From NCBI RefSeq assembly GCF_041714655.1, contig NZ_CP168219.1:2418001-2482000 (forward strand): DNA of 64,000 bases, read 5' to 3'. The notes below the pieces were generated by a model, which made no database searches, was not told where the DNA came from, and saw only the letters and a list, made by a program, of their open reading frames with translations. Positions 28,145-37,909 of the stretch are shown here, in pieces. Position 1 is the first letter of the stretch, and each line of letters opens with the position of its first letter. The translations under genes were made by a program, and so were the position numbers. This DNA is from Pseudoroseicyclus_A sp041714655 (GTDB taxonomy: Bacteria > Pseudomonadota > Alphaproteobacteria > Rhodobacterales > Rhodobacteraceae).

Positions 28145-28651
28145 CTAGCTGGGCGCCCCGCCCGGCAGCTCGTAGAGCACCAGCTCGGGGAGCGCCGTGA
28201 AGGGCAGCTCCAGAAGCCGCATGGCGGGCAGCGACAATTCGGCGCCGGCGCCGGGCTCGCCGCCCGTGGGGCGCAGCTCCAGGCTGATCGCGGCGCCGGT
28301 CGAGGGCACCTCGACGCGGCCCCAGGTCAGCTCGGTCACATAGCCGGTCTTCACCCAGATGCCGGGATCGGCGGGATCGCCGAGGGAGCCTATCGTCTCC
28401 CCCAGTCGCCGCTCGCCGCCGGCGGCGACGGGGCTCGCGAGCGCGGCGGTGCGATCCTCCTCGCTCGTCGTGTCGAACTCATCCGCCGTCGTGGCGCCCG
28501 CCGGGGGCGGCGGCGGCGGGGTGGGATCGAGCGTCGGCGCGGCGGTGGGCGCGGCGGCCTCCGTCGGCGGCGTGGCGAAGAGCCCGGCGAGATCCGCCTC
28601 GGTGCAGGCAGCGAGGGGCAGAAGGAGGGCAGCGAGCGCGATGTGTTTCAT
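28145..28651 (-). CDS. Proline-rich lipoprotein of unknown function
   Basis: 168 residues with a lipoprotein signal MKHIALAALLLPLAAC (Cys16 as lipid site). A Thr/Ala/Pro-rich spacer with six consecutive prolines (30-52) leads to a compact C-terminal domain starting near ERRLGETIGSLGDPADPGIW. Similar proteins in this bacterial group are sometimes mislabelled as galactarate dehydratase; nothing here supports an enzyme. It converges with the ABC-F gene and is divergent from moaA. Confidence 0.78.
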   Translation of the reverse strand: MKHIALAALLLPLAACTEADLAGLFATPPTEAAAPTAAPTLDPTPPPPPPAGATTADEFDTTSEEDRTAALASPVAAGGERRLGETIGSLGDPADPGIWVKTGYVTELTWGRVEVPSTGAAISLELRPTGGEPGAGAELSLPAMRLLELPFTALPELVLYELPGGAPS

Positions 28652-28774
28652 GCGCCGATTTTAGGCCGGCGCACCGGAGCGCGCAACGGGGCGCGCGTGC
28701 GCCGGGTGCGGCCGGCCATGCCGCACCCGTGACCGGCGCTTGCGCGCCCGCGGCGCGGCCCTTACGTTCCGCCC

Positions 28775-29773
28775 ATGGTGCTGACCGACCCTTTCCAGCG
28801 GGATATCCGCTATCTGCGCGTCTCCGTGACGGATCGCTGCGATTTTCGCTGCGTCTACTGCATGTCCGAGCAGATGGAATTCCTGCCCAAGAAGGAGCTG
28901 CTGACGCTCGAAGAGCTCGACCGGCTCTGCTCTGCCTTCATCCGCCTCGGCGTCGAGAAGCTGCGGATCACCGGCGGCGAACCGCTCGTCCGCCGCGGGA
29001 TCATGACCTTCTTCGAGGCGATGGGCCGGCATCTGAAATCCGGCGCCCTCAGAGAGCTGACGCTGACCACCAATGGCAGCCAGCTCTCGCGCTTCGCCGA
29101 TCAGCTGGCGGCGGCGGGGGTGCGGCGGGTGAACGTCTCGCTCGACACGCTCGACGAGGGCAAGTTCAAGGACATCACCCGCTGGGGCCGCCTGCCGCAG
29201 GTGATGGAAGGCCTCCGCGCCGCCAAGGAGGCGGGGCTCAAGGTCAAGATCAACACCGTGGCGCTCAAGGGCTTCAACGATGTGGAGCTCTTCGACCTCG
29301 TCGAATGGTGCGCCGCCGAGGGGCACGACCTGACCTTCATCGAGGTCATGCCGATGGGCGACATCGGCAACGAGGATAGGCTCGGGCAATACTGGACGCT
29401 GAGCGACCTCCGCGCGCAGCTCGCCGAGCGCTATCACCTCGAGGGGCTGGCGGAATCGACCGGCGGGCCGGCCCGCTACAGCCGCCTGGCCGAGACGGGG
29501 CAGAAGATCGGCTTCATCACGCCGCTCACGCACAACTTCTGCGAGAGCTGCAACCGGGTCAGGATCACCTGCACGGGCGAGATATACACCTGCCTCGGGC
29601 AGGAAGGGCATTCGGACCTGCGCGCGCCCTTGCGGGCGTCGGAGGGCGATGCGCCGCTGGAGGACGCGATCCGCGCCGCCATCGCGCTGAAGCCGAAGGG
29701 CCACGATTTTGACTATTCGCGGCAGGACGTGGCGGGCCGCGTCAGCCGGCACATGAGCCACACGGGCGGATGA
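28775..29773 (+). CDS. moaA: GTP 3',8-cyclase (molybdenum cofactor biosynthesis MoaA)
   Basis: Radical-SAM enzyme for the first step of molybdopterin synthesis. 332 residues. The SAM cluster is Cys22, Cys26 and Cys29 in TDRCDFRCVYCM; the substrate cluster is Cys256, Cys259 and Cys273 in NFCESCNRVRITCTGEIYTC. The C-terminal Gly-Gly needed for activity is intact (SHTGG). moaC and moaE are not in the window. The waaA start follows 7 nt after the stop, so the two are probably cotranscribed although functionally unrelated. Confidence 0.96.
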   Translation: MVLTDPFQRDIRYLRVSVTDRCDFRCVYCMSEQMEFLPKKELLTLEELDRLCSAFIRLGVEKLRITGGEPLVRRGIMTFFEAMGRHLKSGALRELTLTTNGSQLSRFADQLAAAGVRRVNVSLDTLDEGKFKDITRWGRLPQVMEGLRAAKEAGLKVKINTVALKGFNDVELFDLVEWCAAEGHDLTFIEVMPMGDIGNEDRLGQYWTLSDLRAQLAERYHLEGLAESTGGPARYSRLAETGQKIGFITPLTHNFCESCNRVRITCTGEIYTCLGQEGHSDLRAPLRASEGDAPLEDAIRAAIALKPKGHDFDYSRQDVAGRVSRHMSHTGG

Positions 29774-29780
29774 GCCGCGG

Positions 29781-31076
29781 ATGAGTCCGCGGGCCCCGAC
29801 GCCGCTTCTCTTCACCTATATGACGGCCGCGAACCTCGCGGCGCCCGTTGTCCTTAGGCAGGTGACGCGCGGGCTCGCGCGCGCCGGCGTCGATGCGGCG
29901 CGGCTCGGCGAGCGCGCCGGGCGCGCGACTCTGGCACGGCCGGAGGGGAGGCTCGTCTGGCTCCACGGGGCCTCCGTCGGCGAGGGTCTGTCGCTCCTGC
30001 CGCTCGCGGGTGCGCTGCGGGCGGAGGGGGCTGGGGTGCTCCTGACGACCGGCACGGCGGCGGCGGCGGAGATCCTGCCCGGGCGGCTGCCGGAGGGGGC
30101 GCTCCACCAGTTCGCGCCGCTCGATGCGGCGTGGCCCTTGCGGCGGTTCCTGAAGCATTGGCGGCCGGATGCGGTGGCCTTCGCGGAAAGCGAGATCTGG
30201 CCGCAGACGATCCTGCGGCTTCAGGCGGAGGGCGTGCCGCTGGCGCTCGTCAACGCCCGGATGTCGGCGCGCTCGGCGGCCCGCTGGGCGAAGCGGCCGG
30301 CCACGGCGCGGGCGCTCTTCTCTGCCTTCGGCCTCGTGGCCGCGCAGGGGGAGGAGATGGCCGCGCGCCTTGCGGCGCTTCGGGGCGGCGATGCCGAAGG
30401 GGCCGCCGTCTTCGACGGCGGCGATGCCAAGGCGGCGGCGGCTCCGCCGCCCGTTGACGAAAAGGTGCTCGCCGCGCTCCGCGCCGCGCTCGGCGGCCGT
30501 CCGGTCTGGGCGGCCGTCTCGACGCATCCGGGGGAGGAAGCGGCGGTGCTGGCCGCGCATCGCCAGGTGCTGGCCGCCCAGCCGGACACGCTCCTCATCC
30601 TCGTCCCCCGTCATCCGGAGCGGGGGGAGGACGTGGCGCGCCTGGCGCGCGGCCTCACCCTTGCGCGGCGCTCGTCGGGGGAGAGCATGGCGGCGGCGGT
30701 CTACCTCGCCGACAGCCTCGGCGAGACCGGGCTCTGGTTCCGCCTCGCCGGGCCGGTGTTCCTCGGCGGCTCGCTGGTCGAGGTCGGCGGGCACAACCCC
30801 TGGGAGCCGGCCCAGCTCGGGCGCGGCGTGCTCCACGGGCCGCATGTGGCGAACGCCGCCGGCGCCTATGCGGCGCTGGGGGCCGTCGGGGCGGCGGAGG
30901 AGGTCACGGCCGAAGGGCTGGGCGCGGCGGTGCTGCGCGGGCTCGCCGGCGGCGGGCCGGACGGGGCGGCGGCTTTGAGCGTGGCGGAGGGGGCAGGGCG
31001 GGCCTTCGCGGCAGGGCTGGCGCGGCAGGTGGATTTCCTGATGGGCGGGGGTGGGGTGAAGACCGACACTGCCTGA
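29781..31076 (+). CDS. waaA: 3-deoxy-D-manno-octulosonic-acid transferase
   Basis: Adds Kdo to lipid A precursors at the inner membrane. 431 residues. An N-terminal hydrophobic segment is short; then LVWLHGASVGEGLSLLPLA carries the catalytic base Glu68. The second Rossmann half shows WAAVSTHPGEEAAVL, LVPRHPERG and GGSLVEVGGHNPWEPAQLG, the CMP-Kdo site. An ATG overlapping the moaA stop is out of frame and runs into a stop, so 29781 is the start. A dispersed repeat follows. Confidence 0.94.
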   Translation: MSPRAPTPLLFTYMTAANLAAPVVLRQVTRGLARAGVDAARLGERAGRATLARPEGRLVWLHGASVGEGLSLLPLAGALRAEGAGVLLTTGTAAAAEILPGRLPEGALHQFAPLDAAWPLRRFLKHWRPDAVAFAESEIWPQTILRLQAEGVPLALVNARMSARSAARWAKRPATARALFSAFGLVAAQGEEMAARLAALRGGDAEGAAVFDGGDAKAAAAPPPVDEKVLAALRAALGGRPVWAAVSTHPGEEAAVLAAHRQVLAAQPDTLLILVPRHPERGEDVARLARGLTLARRSSGESMAAAVYLADSLGETGLWFRLAGPVFLGGSLVEVGGHNPWEPAQLGRGVLHGPHVANAAGAYAALGAVGAAEEVTAEGLGAAVLRGLAGGGPDGAAALSVAEGAGRAFAAGLARQVDFLMGGGGVKTDTA

Positions 31077-31094
31077 GCGGCGCCCGGCGGGCAC

Positions 31095-31320
31095 GCGTAG
31101 GATGGGTTTTCAACCCACCGTCCTCCCTCACCACCGAGCCCTGACCTATCCGCGCAGGGCAAGCGCCGGCCCGGGGGTTGGCGCTCCTGTCGGTGCCGCA
31201 TGGCACTTTATGGTGCAACCAATCCCCCGCCCGGAGCTCACGCCCAGCCCCGCCAGAGCGCCAGCCCGCGGGACGGGCCGGCGCTCGCCCTGCGCCTGCG
31301 GCGCGTACCGGGCGGGGGCG
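31095..31320 (+). repeat. Dispersed GTAGGRTGGGTTT repeat, copy A
   Basis: About 225 bp filling the gap between waaA and the convergent M20 gene. It starts with an inverted repeat GATGGGTTTTCAACCCACC-like core, continues with GCGCAGGGC and CGCCGGCCCGGG, a short AT-richer CTTTATGGTGC, and ends with GACGGGCCGGCGCTCGCCC. The same order of blocks recurs at 39551-39770. No gene is seen in it. Confidence 0.75.
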
Positions 31321-31345
31321 CCGTCCCACGAACATCGCGGCCCGC

Positions 31346-32506
31346 TCAGCCCGCCAGCGGCAGCCGCCGCTCCACGATCTCCGCCCAGAAGGAGCAACCG
31401 GCCGGGATGGCCTCGTCGTTGAAATCGTAGCCCGGGTTGTGGACCATCGCCGTGTCGCCGTTGCCAACGAGGATATAGGCGCCCGGGCGCTCCTCGAGCA
31501 TGTAGGCGAAATCCTCGCCGCCCATGACGAGGTCGGCCTCGGCGCAATCGCCGGAGACCGCCGCCGCCGCCTCGCGGGCATATTCCGTCTCGGTCTCGGC
31601 ATTGACCATCACCGGATAGCCGTTGATCCACTTCACGCGCGCCTCGCCGCCGAAGCCCGTGGCGATCGCCGCCGCCAGCGCCTTGATCCGCTCCTCGCCC
31701 AGCACCCGCATCTCGGGCGCCAGCGTCCGCACCGTGCCGCGGAGCGTCACCTTCGGCGGGATCACGTTGAAGGCGGTGGAGGAGGTGATGAAGCTCGTCA
31801 CCGAGACGACGATCTGCTTCACCGGGTCGGCATTGCGGCTGACGATGGTCTGCATCGCCAGAACGAGCTGCGCCGCCATGACCGTCGGATCGACGCTCTC
31901 GTGCGGCTTGGCGGCATGGCCGCCGCGGCCCACCATCTCGATCTCGAACTGGTCGGTCGAGGCGAAGAAGCCGCCGGGGCGGATCGCGAAGCTGCCGACC
32001 GGCGCGCCCGGCCAGTTGTGCATGCCGTAGACCTCGTCGATGCCGAAGCGCTCCATCATGCCGTCCTCGCACATCTCGCGGCCGCCGCCGCCGCCCTCCT
32101 CTGCCGGCTGGAAGATCACGGCGACGGTGCCGGCGAAGTTCCGCGTCTCGGCCAGATACTTGGCCGCGCCGAGCAGCATCGCCGTATGGCCGTCATGGCC
32201 GCAGGCATGCATGGCGCCGGGGGTCTTCGAGGCATGGGGCAGGCCCGTCTCTTCCGTGATCGGCAGGGCATCCATGTCGGCGCGAAGCCCGATGGTGCGC
32301 CCCTCGCCGCGCCCCTTGATGAGCGCGACGACTCCGGTCCGGCCGAGGCCCGTCACCACCTCGTCGCAGCCGAAGGCCTTCAGCTTCTCGGCGACGATGG
32401 CGGAGGTGCGGTGCGTCTCGTAGAGGATCTCGGGATTCTCGTGCAGGTCGCGCCGCCAGGCGGTGATCTCGGGCAGAAGTTCGGCAAATCGGTTGCGGAT
32501 GGGCAT
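31346..32506 (-). CDS. M20-family amidohydrolase (hippurate hydrolase-like)
   Basis: Cytoplasmic metal-dependent hydrolase of 386 residues that removes acyl groups from amino acids or peptides. Metal ligands appear in ADMDALPI and HACGHDGHTAMLL, the catalytic glutamate in QPAEEGGGG, and a dimerisation domain follows (about 185-300). The length and HACGHDGH form fit the hippurate/IAA-amino-acid hydrolase subgroup. The substrate is undetermined. It is followed by repeat DNA and is 77 bp upstream-adjacent to trkH on the same strand. Confidence 0.92.
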   Translation of the reverse strand: MPIRNRFAELLPEITAWRRDLHENPEILYETHRTSAIVAEKLKAFGCDEVVTGLGRTGVVALIKGRGEGRTIGLRADMDALPITEETGLPHASKTPGAMHACGHDGHTAMLLGAAKYLAETRNFAGTVAVIFQPAEEGGGGGREMCEDGMMERFGIDEVYGMHNWPGAPVGSFAIRPGGFFASTDQFEIEMVGRGGHAAKPHESVDPTVMAAQLVLAMQTIVSRNADPVKQIVVSVTSFITSSTAFNVIPPKVTLRGTVRTLAPEMRVLGEERIKALAAAIATGFGGEARVKWINGYPVMVNAETETEYAREAAAAVSGDCAEADLVMGGEDFAYMLEERPGAYILVGNGDTAMVHNPGYDFNDEAIPAGCSFWAEIVERRLPLAG

Positions 32507-32583
32507 GGGAGGGTCTCGCTGTTGGCTGTCGCCTCAGCCTCTGCCTCCGCCGCGCCGGGTGCAACCCCCGAGCCCCTCCCCGG

Positions 32584-34032
32584 CTAGTCGCGCCACATCC
32601 GCACGGTGAAGACCGCCATCACGACGAGCATCTCGAGCCGCCCGAACCACATGGCGAAGGAGAGGATCCACTTCGCCACGTCGTTCAGCCCGCCGAAATT
32701 CCCCGCCGGCCCGATCTCGCTGCCGAGCCCGGGGCCGATATTCGCCAGCGCCGTCGCGGCGCCCGAGACCGAGGTGATGAAATCGAGCCCCGTCAGCGAC
32801 AGGCAGACCGAGACGATGCCGACCGAGATGATGAAGGCCACGAAGAAGGCCATGACGGAGTTGAGAACGTCCTCGCTTACCGGCCGCCCGTCGAAACGCG
32901 GCACGAAGACACCGTGGGGCGAGTAGATCTTGCGGATCTGCGCGCCGATGGAGGCCATGAGGATCTGGTAGCGGAAGATCTTCACAGAGCAGGCTGTCGA
33001 TCCGGCGCAACCGCCGATGAGGCCGATGAAGAAGAACAGCGTCACGCAGAAGCTGCCCCAGGTCATGTAATCGGCCGAGGCATAGCCCGTGCCCGACATG
33101 ATGGAGACGACGTTGAAGAGCGCCTCTCGGAAGGCCTGCTCCTCGAAGCCGTGCACGAAGCGGAAGAGCGCCAGCGTCACGAAGATCACGCAGACGAGGA
33201 TCACGGTCAGAAAACCGCGGACCTGCGCATCCTTGAAAAGCGGCAGGGCCTGGCCGTTGATCATCTGCACGTAGCGCACGAAGGGCAGCGCCGCGAGGAT
33301 CATGAAGAGCGCCGAGACGTAATGCGCCCCGGCGCCATAGGCCGAGAAGGAGGCGTCGGAATTGGCGAAGCCGCCGGTCGAGAGCGTCGTCATCGCATGG
33401 ACGACCGCATCGAAGGGCACCATGCCGCAGGCCATGTAGGCGAGCGCGCAGGCCAGCGTCAGCGCGACATAGATGACCGAGATCGACTGGGCGATCTCGG
33501 CGGCGCGGGGCAGGATCTTGCCCATCGTGTCGAAGGCTTCCGAGCGGAAGACCTGCATCCCCCCGACCTTGAGCTCAGGCAGGAAGACCATGGCGAAGAC
33601 GATGATGCCGATGCCGCCGATCCATTGCAGGATCCCCCGCCAGAGCTTGATGCCCTCGGGCAGATCCTCGATCCCGGAGAGGACCGTGGCCCCGGTGGTG
33701 GTGAGGCCCGACATGCTCTCGAAGAAGGCGTCGGTCACGTTCATCCCCGGCAGGCCGATTATGAATGGGAGCGAGCCGAAGGCGGGCAGCGCCAGCCAGA
33801 CGCCGGCGGACATGAGGAAGGTCTGCCGGAGCGTCAGCCCCTCCTTGACGCCGTTGGACGAGGCCAGCGCCATCATGCCCCCGGTCAGAAGCGTGACGAC
33901 ACCGCTTTCGAGGAAGGTCGGCCAATGGCCGTTGCCGGCGAGCACATCGGCGACGAAGGGGCCGAACATCGTGAGCCCGAGCACCGCGACAAGGAGGCCG
34001 ATGACATATCCGACGGGGCGCAGATCGAGCAT
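32584..34032 (-). CDS. trkH: TrkH-family potassium uptake protein
   Basis: Inner-membrane K+ transporter subunit of 482 residues. Hydrophobic segments occur throughout, with four selectivity-loop-like glycine motifs such as GLTTTGATVLSG, ALSTGGFANSD, IMSGTGYASAD and GGCAGSTACSVK, which line the pore in TrkH. It normally works with the cytoplasmic regulator TrkA, which is not in the window. The folE2 gene upstream is separated by a repeat element, so trkH is probably transcribed on its own or from a leaky terminator. Confidence 0.94.
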   Translation of the reverse strand: MLDLRPVGYVIGLLVAVLGLTMFGPFVADVLAGNGHWPTFLESGVVTLLTGGMMALASSNGVKEGLTLRQTFLMSAGVWLALPAFGSLPFIIGLPGMNVTDAFFESMSGLTTTGATVLSGIEDLPEGIKLWRGILQWIGGIGIIVFAMVFLPELKVGGMQVFRSEAFDTMGKILPRAAEIAQSISVIYVALTLACALAYMACGMVPFDAVVHAMTTLSTGGFANSDASFSAYGAGAHYVSALFMILAALPFVRYVQMINGQALPLFKDAQVRGFLTVILVCVIFVTLALFRFVHGFEEQAFREALFNVVSIMSGTGYASADYMTWGSFCVTLFFFIGLIGGCAGSTACSVKIFRYQILMASIGAQIRKIYSPHGVFVPRFDGRPVSEDVLNSVMAFFVAFIISVGIVSVCLSLTGLDFITSVSGAATALANIGPGLGSEIGPAGNFGGLNDVAKWILSFAMWFGRLEMLVVMAVFTVRMWRD

Positions 34033-34082
34033 GGACTGCAGCGTTGGCGCGGGCCGCGGGCGATGTCAACGAGCGGCGTGAG

Positions 34083-34154
34083 GGGGGCCGGCCCTTTGGG
34101 CCGGGGGGGGGCCCTGCCCCCACACCCCCGGCATATTTCCGGCCAGATGAAGGG
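34083..34154 (-). repeat. Two-hairpin intergenic repeat, copy 3
   Basis: Reversed copy of the 16250-16330 element. Read on the minus strand it has CCCTTCATCTGGCC, AAATATGCCGGGGGTG, a GGGGGC/GCCCCC stem and a CCGGCCC/GGGCCGG stem. Stem bases differ from the other copies yet still pair. It lies just downstream of folE2. Confidence 0.78.
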
Positions 34155-34185
34155 GCATCGGAGGAGCTTGGGGCGGGGGCAGCGC

Positions 34186-35313
<1,128 letters not shown>

Positions 35314-35343
35314 GTCAGCCTCCAACGGTCGGGGGCCACCCCC

Positions 35344-35363
35344 GAGGCCCTATGTAGGGCCTC
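35344..35363. terminator. Hairpin between metZ and folE2
   Basis: A perfect 9-bp inverted repeat GAGGCCCTA/TAGGGCCTC with a two-base loop, followed on the minus strand by GGGGGTGGCCCCC. There is no T-run, so it is a weak terminator or an RNA-processing/stability structure. Confidence 0.45.
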
Positions 35364-35375
35364 GAAGGCCGCGAC

Positions 35376-36587
35376 TCAAACCTCCGCCGGCTCCAGCGCC
35401 ACGTCGAGCGCCGCCGCGATGTCGGCGAGAAGGTCCTCCGGCGCTTCCAGGCCGATGGACAGCCGCACGAGGCCGGGGGTGATGCCGAGCTCGGCGCGCA
35501 GCTCCTCGGACAGACGCTGATGCGTCGTCGTTGCCGGATGGGTGACGATCGACTTGGCGTCGCCGAGATTGTTCGAGATGACGATGATCTCCAGCGCATC
35601 GAGAAAGCGGAAGGCCGCCTCCTTGGAGCCGAGGTCGAAGGCCAGCACCGTGCCGCCCGCGCCCATCTGCCGCATCGCCAGCGCGTGCTGGGGATGGGCC
35701 TTGAGGCCGGGGTAGATGACCTTCGGCAGCCGCCCGTCCTCCACCAGCGCTTCGGCGATCTCCTGAGCACCGGCCGTCTGGGCGCGCACGCGCAGCTCCA
35801 TCGTCTCGAGCCCCTTGAGGAGGAGCCAGGCCGAGAAGGGCGAGAGCGCCGCGCCGGTGTGCTTGAGATAGGGCTCGGCCACCTTGCGGATGAACTCGCG
35901 CGTGCCGAGGATCACTCCGCCGAGCACCCTGCCCTGCCCGTCGATATGCTTGGTGGCGGAATAGACCACCACGTCGACGCCCTGCTCGATGGCCTTGGAA
36001 TAGACCGGCGTCGCGAAGACATTGTCGGCGATCACCAGCGCGCCCTCGGCATGGGCGATCTCGCAGACCGCCGCCACGTCGATGAGGTCGAGCGTCGGGT
36101 TCGAGACGCTCTCGAAGAACACCGCCTTGGTGTCGGGCGTCACCGCCGCGCGCCACTCGTCCAGCTTCGTGCCGTCGACGAAGGCGACCTCGACGCCGAA
36201 GCGCGGCAGGATCTCCTGCAGAATGTAGAGGCACGAGCCGAAGAGCGCCCGGCTCGCCACCACGCGGTCGCCGGCCTTCAGCATCGAGACGAGCGCGCCG
36301 TTGACGGCGGCCATGCCGGAGGCGGTGGCGAAGGCATCCTCCGCCCCCTCGAGCGCGGCGATTCGCTCCTCGAACATGCGGACGGTCGGATTGCCGTAGC
36401 GCGCGTAGATGAACTCGTCGTCGCCGGTCTTGATGAAGCGCTGCTCCGCTTGGGCGGCATCGTCATAGACGAAGCCCTGCGTCAGGAAGATCGCCTCGCT
36501 CACCTCGCCGTACTGGCTGCGGCGGGTGCCGCTGTGGACGGCGCGGGTGCGGCGCGAAAGCGCGCGGGGGGAATGGTCTTGGGTCAT
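35376..36587 (-). CDS. metZ: O-succinylhomoserine sulfhydrylase
   Basis: PLP enzyme that makes homocysteine from O-succinylhomoserine and sulfide. 403 residues. The PLP lysine is Lys213 in YSATKHIDGQGR; YARYGNPTVRMFEER and ASGMAAVNGAL are the Cys/Met-metabolism family motifs. The MetZ identity over MetB or MetY rests on length, the QGFVYDDAAQAEQRF start and the SAM-II leader typical of alphaproteobacterial metZ. AAGGAGG stands before the ATG. Control is by the leader at 36621-36720. Confidence 0.94.
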   Translation of the reverse strand: MTQDHSPRALSRRTRAVHSGTRRSQYGEVSEAIFLTQGFVYDDAAQAEQRFIKTGDDEFIYARYGNPTVRMFEERIAALEGAEDAFATASGMAAVNGALVSMLKAGDRVVASRALFGSCLYILQEILPRFGVEVAFVDGTKLDEWRAAVTPDTKAVFFESVSNPTLDLIDVAAVCEIAHAEGALVIADNVFATPVYSKAIEQGVDVVVYSATKHIDGQGRVLGGVILGTREFIRKVAEPYLKHTGAALSPFSAWLLLKGLETMELRVRAQTAGAQEIAEALVEDGRLPKVIYPGLKAHPQHALAMRQMGAGGTVLAFDLGSKEAAFRFLDALEIIVISNNLGDAKSIVTHPATTTHQRLSEELRAELGITPGLVRLSIGLEAPEDLLADIAAALDVALEPAEV

Positions 36588-36620
36588 CGTGTCGCCTCCT
36601 TCGGGGCCCTCGCCCCAATG

Positions 36621-36651
36621 AAAAACCCCGACACCGGCAAAGGTATCGGGG
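36621..36651 (-). terminator. Intrinsic terminator in the metZ leader
   Basis: On the minus strand CCCCGATACC pairs with GGTGTCGGGG across a six-base loop and is followed by TTTTT. It lies between the SAM-II aptamer and the metZ ribosome site, so SAM may act on transcription termination as well as, or instead of, translation. Confidence 0.85.
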
Positions 36652-36664
36652 CCAGCGACCCGTC

Positions 36665-36722
36665 AGACCTCTTTAGCGGCATGTTTTACGTGGCCCGCAA
36701 TCCGGTAACAAATCGCCACGAG
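36665..36722 (-). promoter_or_regulatory. SAM-II riboswitch
   Basis: Read on the minus strand: GTGGCGATTTG, ACCGGATTGC, GGCCACGTAAAACATG, CCGCTAAAGAGG. This has the SAM-II (metA-type) consensus: the GTGGC/GCCAC P1 stem, the conserved GATTTG and GATTGC segments, and the 3' GCTAAAG that forms the pseudoknot. It lies about 80 nt before the metZ ATG. SAM-II aptamers sense S-adenosylmethionine and repress methionine genes. Confidence 0.93.
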
Positions 36723-36996
36723 GTCAGCCCTACGCCCGGGCGCCCCGTCGGTCAAGACCCGCCGGGTGGGGCTTCGCGGAGAGGCCCCCTCGTCTTTGCT
36801 CCCGGAAATCCCGGGGTCCGGGGCAGAGCCCCGAAAATCCCGCACTCTCCACCGAGGCGAGAGCTCGCAGCCGGGGCGCCGCGCCAGGTTGCCGTACGCG
36901 TAACCTTGATGTGCAACGTCACCCGCACGTCACCTGTCCTTAACGCCGTTGTCGTAGTCTTCCTTCAATGGGGGCACCATATCTTGTGGGTTTGGC
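36723..36996. other. Gap between the metZ leader and the hydrolase gene
   Basis: No gene is supported here. It must contain the divergent promoters of metZ and the hydrolase. A reversed GC-hairpin repeat lies at 36791-36840 (TCTTTGCTCCCGGAAATCCC, then GGGGTCCGGGGCAGAGCCCC). The bases from about 36895 to 36995 are less GC-rich and are the likeliest promoter zone. Confidence 0.5.
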
Positions 36997-37860
36997 ATGG
37001 CATTGCTGCGGGCAGATGCGAATGACCTCCCCTCCGGTGCCACCATCGCCGGAGCGCTGGCCTGGCTCGCCCCCGGCGCCCCTATCGTGGTGATGATCCA
37101 CGGCTACCGCTTCTCCCCCGCCGATCCGGCGCATGATCCGCACCGGCATATCCTCGCCCTCTCGCCGTCGCTGGGCGACTGGAAGGCGATCTCCTGGCCG
37201 CGCCATCTCGGCCTCGCCGGCAATCGCGGCCTCGCCATCGCCTTCGGCTGGGAGGCGCGGGGCACGCTCTTTCACGCCCACGCCGAGGCCGGGCGGGCCG
37301 GGGCGGCGCTGGCAGAGCTGATCGCCCGGCTGCGGGTGGCGGCACCGGGCCGGCCCGTGCATCTCCTCGGCCACAGCCTCGGCGCGCGGGTGGCGCTGTC
37401 GGCGCTGACGCGCTCGGCGCCCGGGGCGGTGGCCCGCGTCCTCCTCCTCTCCGCCGCGGCCTTCCGGGGCGAGGCGCGGCGGGCGCTGGCCAGCCCGGGC
37501 GGCGCGGGGGCGGAGATCGTGAACGTCGTCTCGCCGCAGAACTTCGTCTTCGACCTGCTCCTGCGCCTCGCGCTGCCGCATCACGGCGCGACGCTGGGCG
37601 GCGGGCTGGCCCTCGCCGATGCGGCGCGCTGGCTCGACGTGCCGGCCCAGCGCCTGCCGGAGCTGGGGTACCGGCTCGCGCCGGCGCGGGCGCGGATCTG
37701 CCATTGGTCGAGCTACCTGCGGCCCGGCATCTGGCGCTTCTACCGCGACATCCTGCTGACGCCCGAGGCGACGCCCCTGCCCGTGCTGGCGGCGCGGCTC
37801 TCCGCCAGCCGGCGGTGGCGGCTGCCGGCGGTCAGGTGGGGGTTCCGGCGGTCGGTGTGA
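36997..37860 (+). CDS. Alpha/beta-hydrolase (esterase/lipase-like)
   Basis: 287 residues. The oxyanion segment is VVMIHGYRFSP (31-41) and the nucleophile elbow is GHSLGAR, with the serine near residue 126; HLLGHSLGARVALSAL is typical of lipase-like hydrolases of the DUF900/PGAP1 type. There is no clear signal peptide. The terminal His region is not obvious by eye. It stands alone between the metZ leader and yciB. The substrate is unknown. Confidence 0.82.
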   Translation: MALLRADANDLPSGATIAGALAWLAPGAPIVVMIHGYRFSPADPAHDPHRHILALSPSLGDWKAISWPRHLGLAGNRGLAIAFGWEARGTLFHAHAEAGRAGAALAELIARLRVAAPGRPVHLLGHSLGARVALSALTRSAPGAVARVLLLSAAAFRGEARRALASPGGAGAEIVNVVSPQNFVFDLLLRLALPHHGATLGGGLALADAARWLDVPAQRLPELGYRLAPARARICHWSSYLRPGIWRFYRDILLTPEATPLPVLAARLSASRRWRLPAVRWGFRRSV

Positions 37861-37909
37861 GGGGCTCGGCCCGCCCTGCCGGGCAGGCTCGCGAGCGAGG
37901 AAGGCGGGC

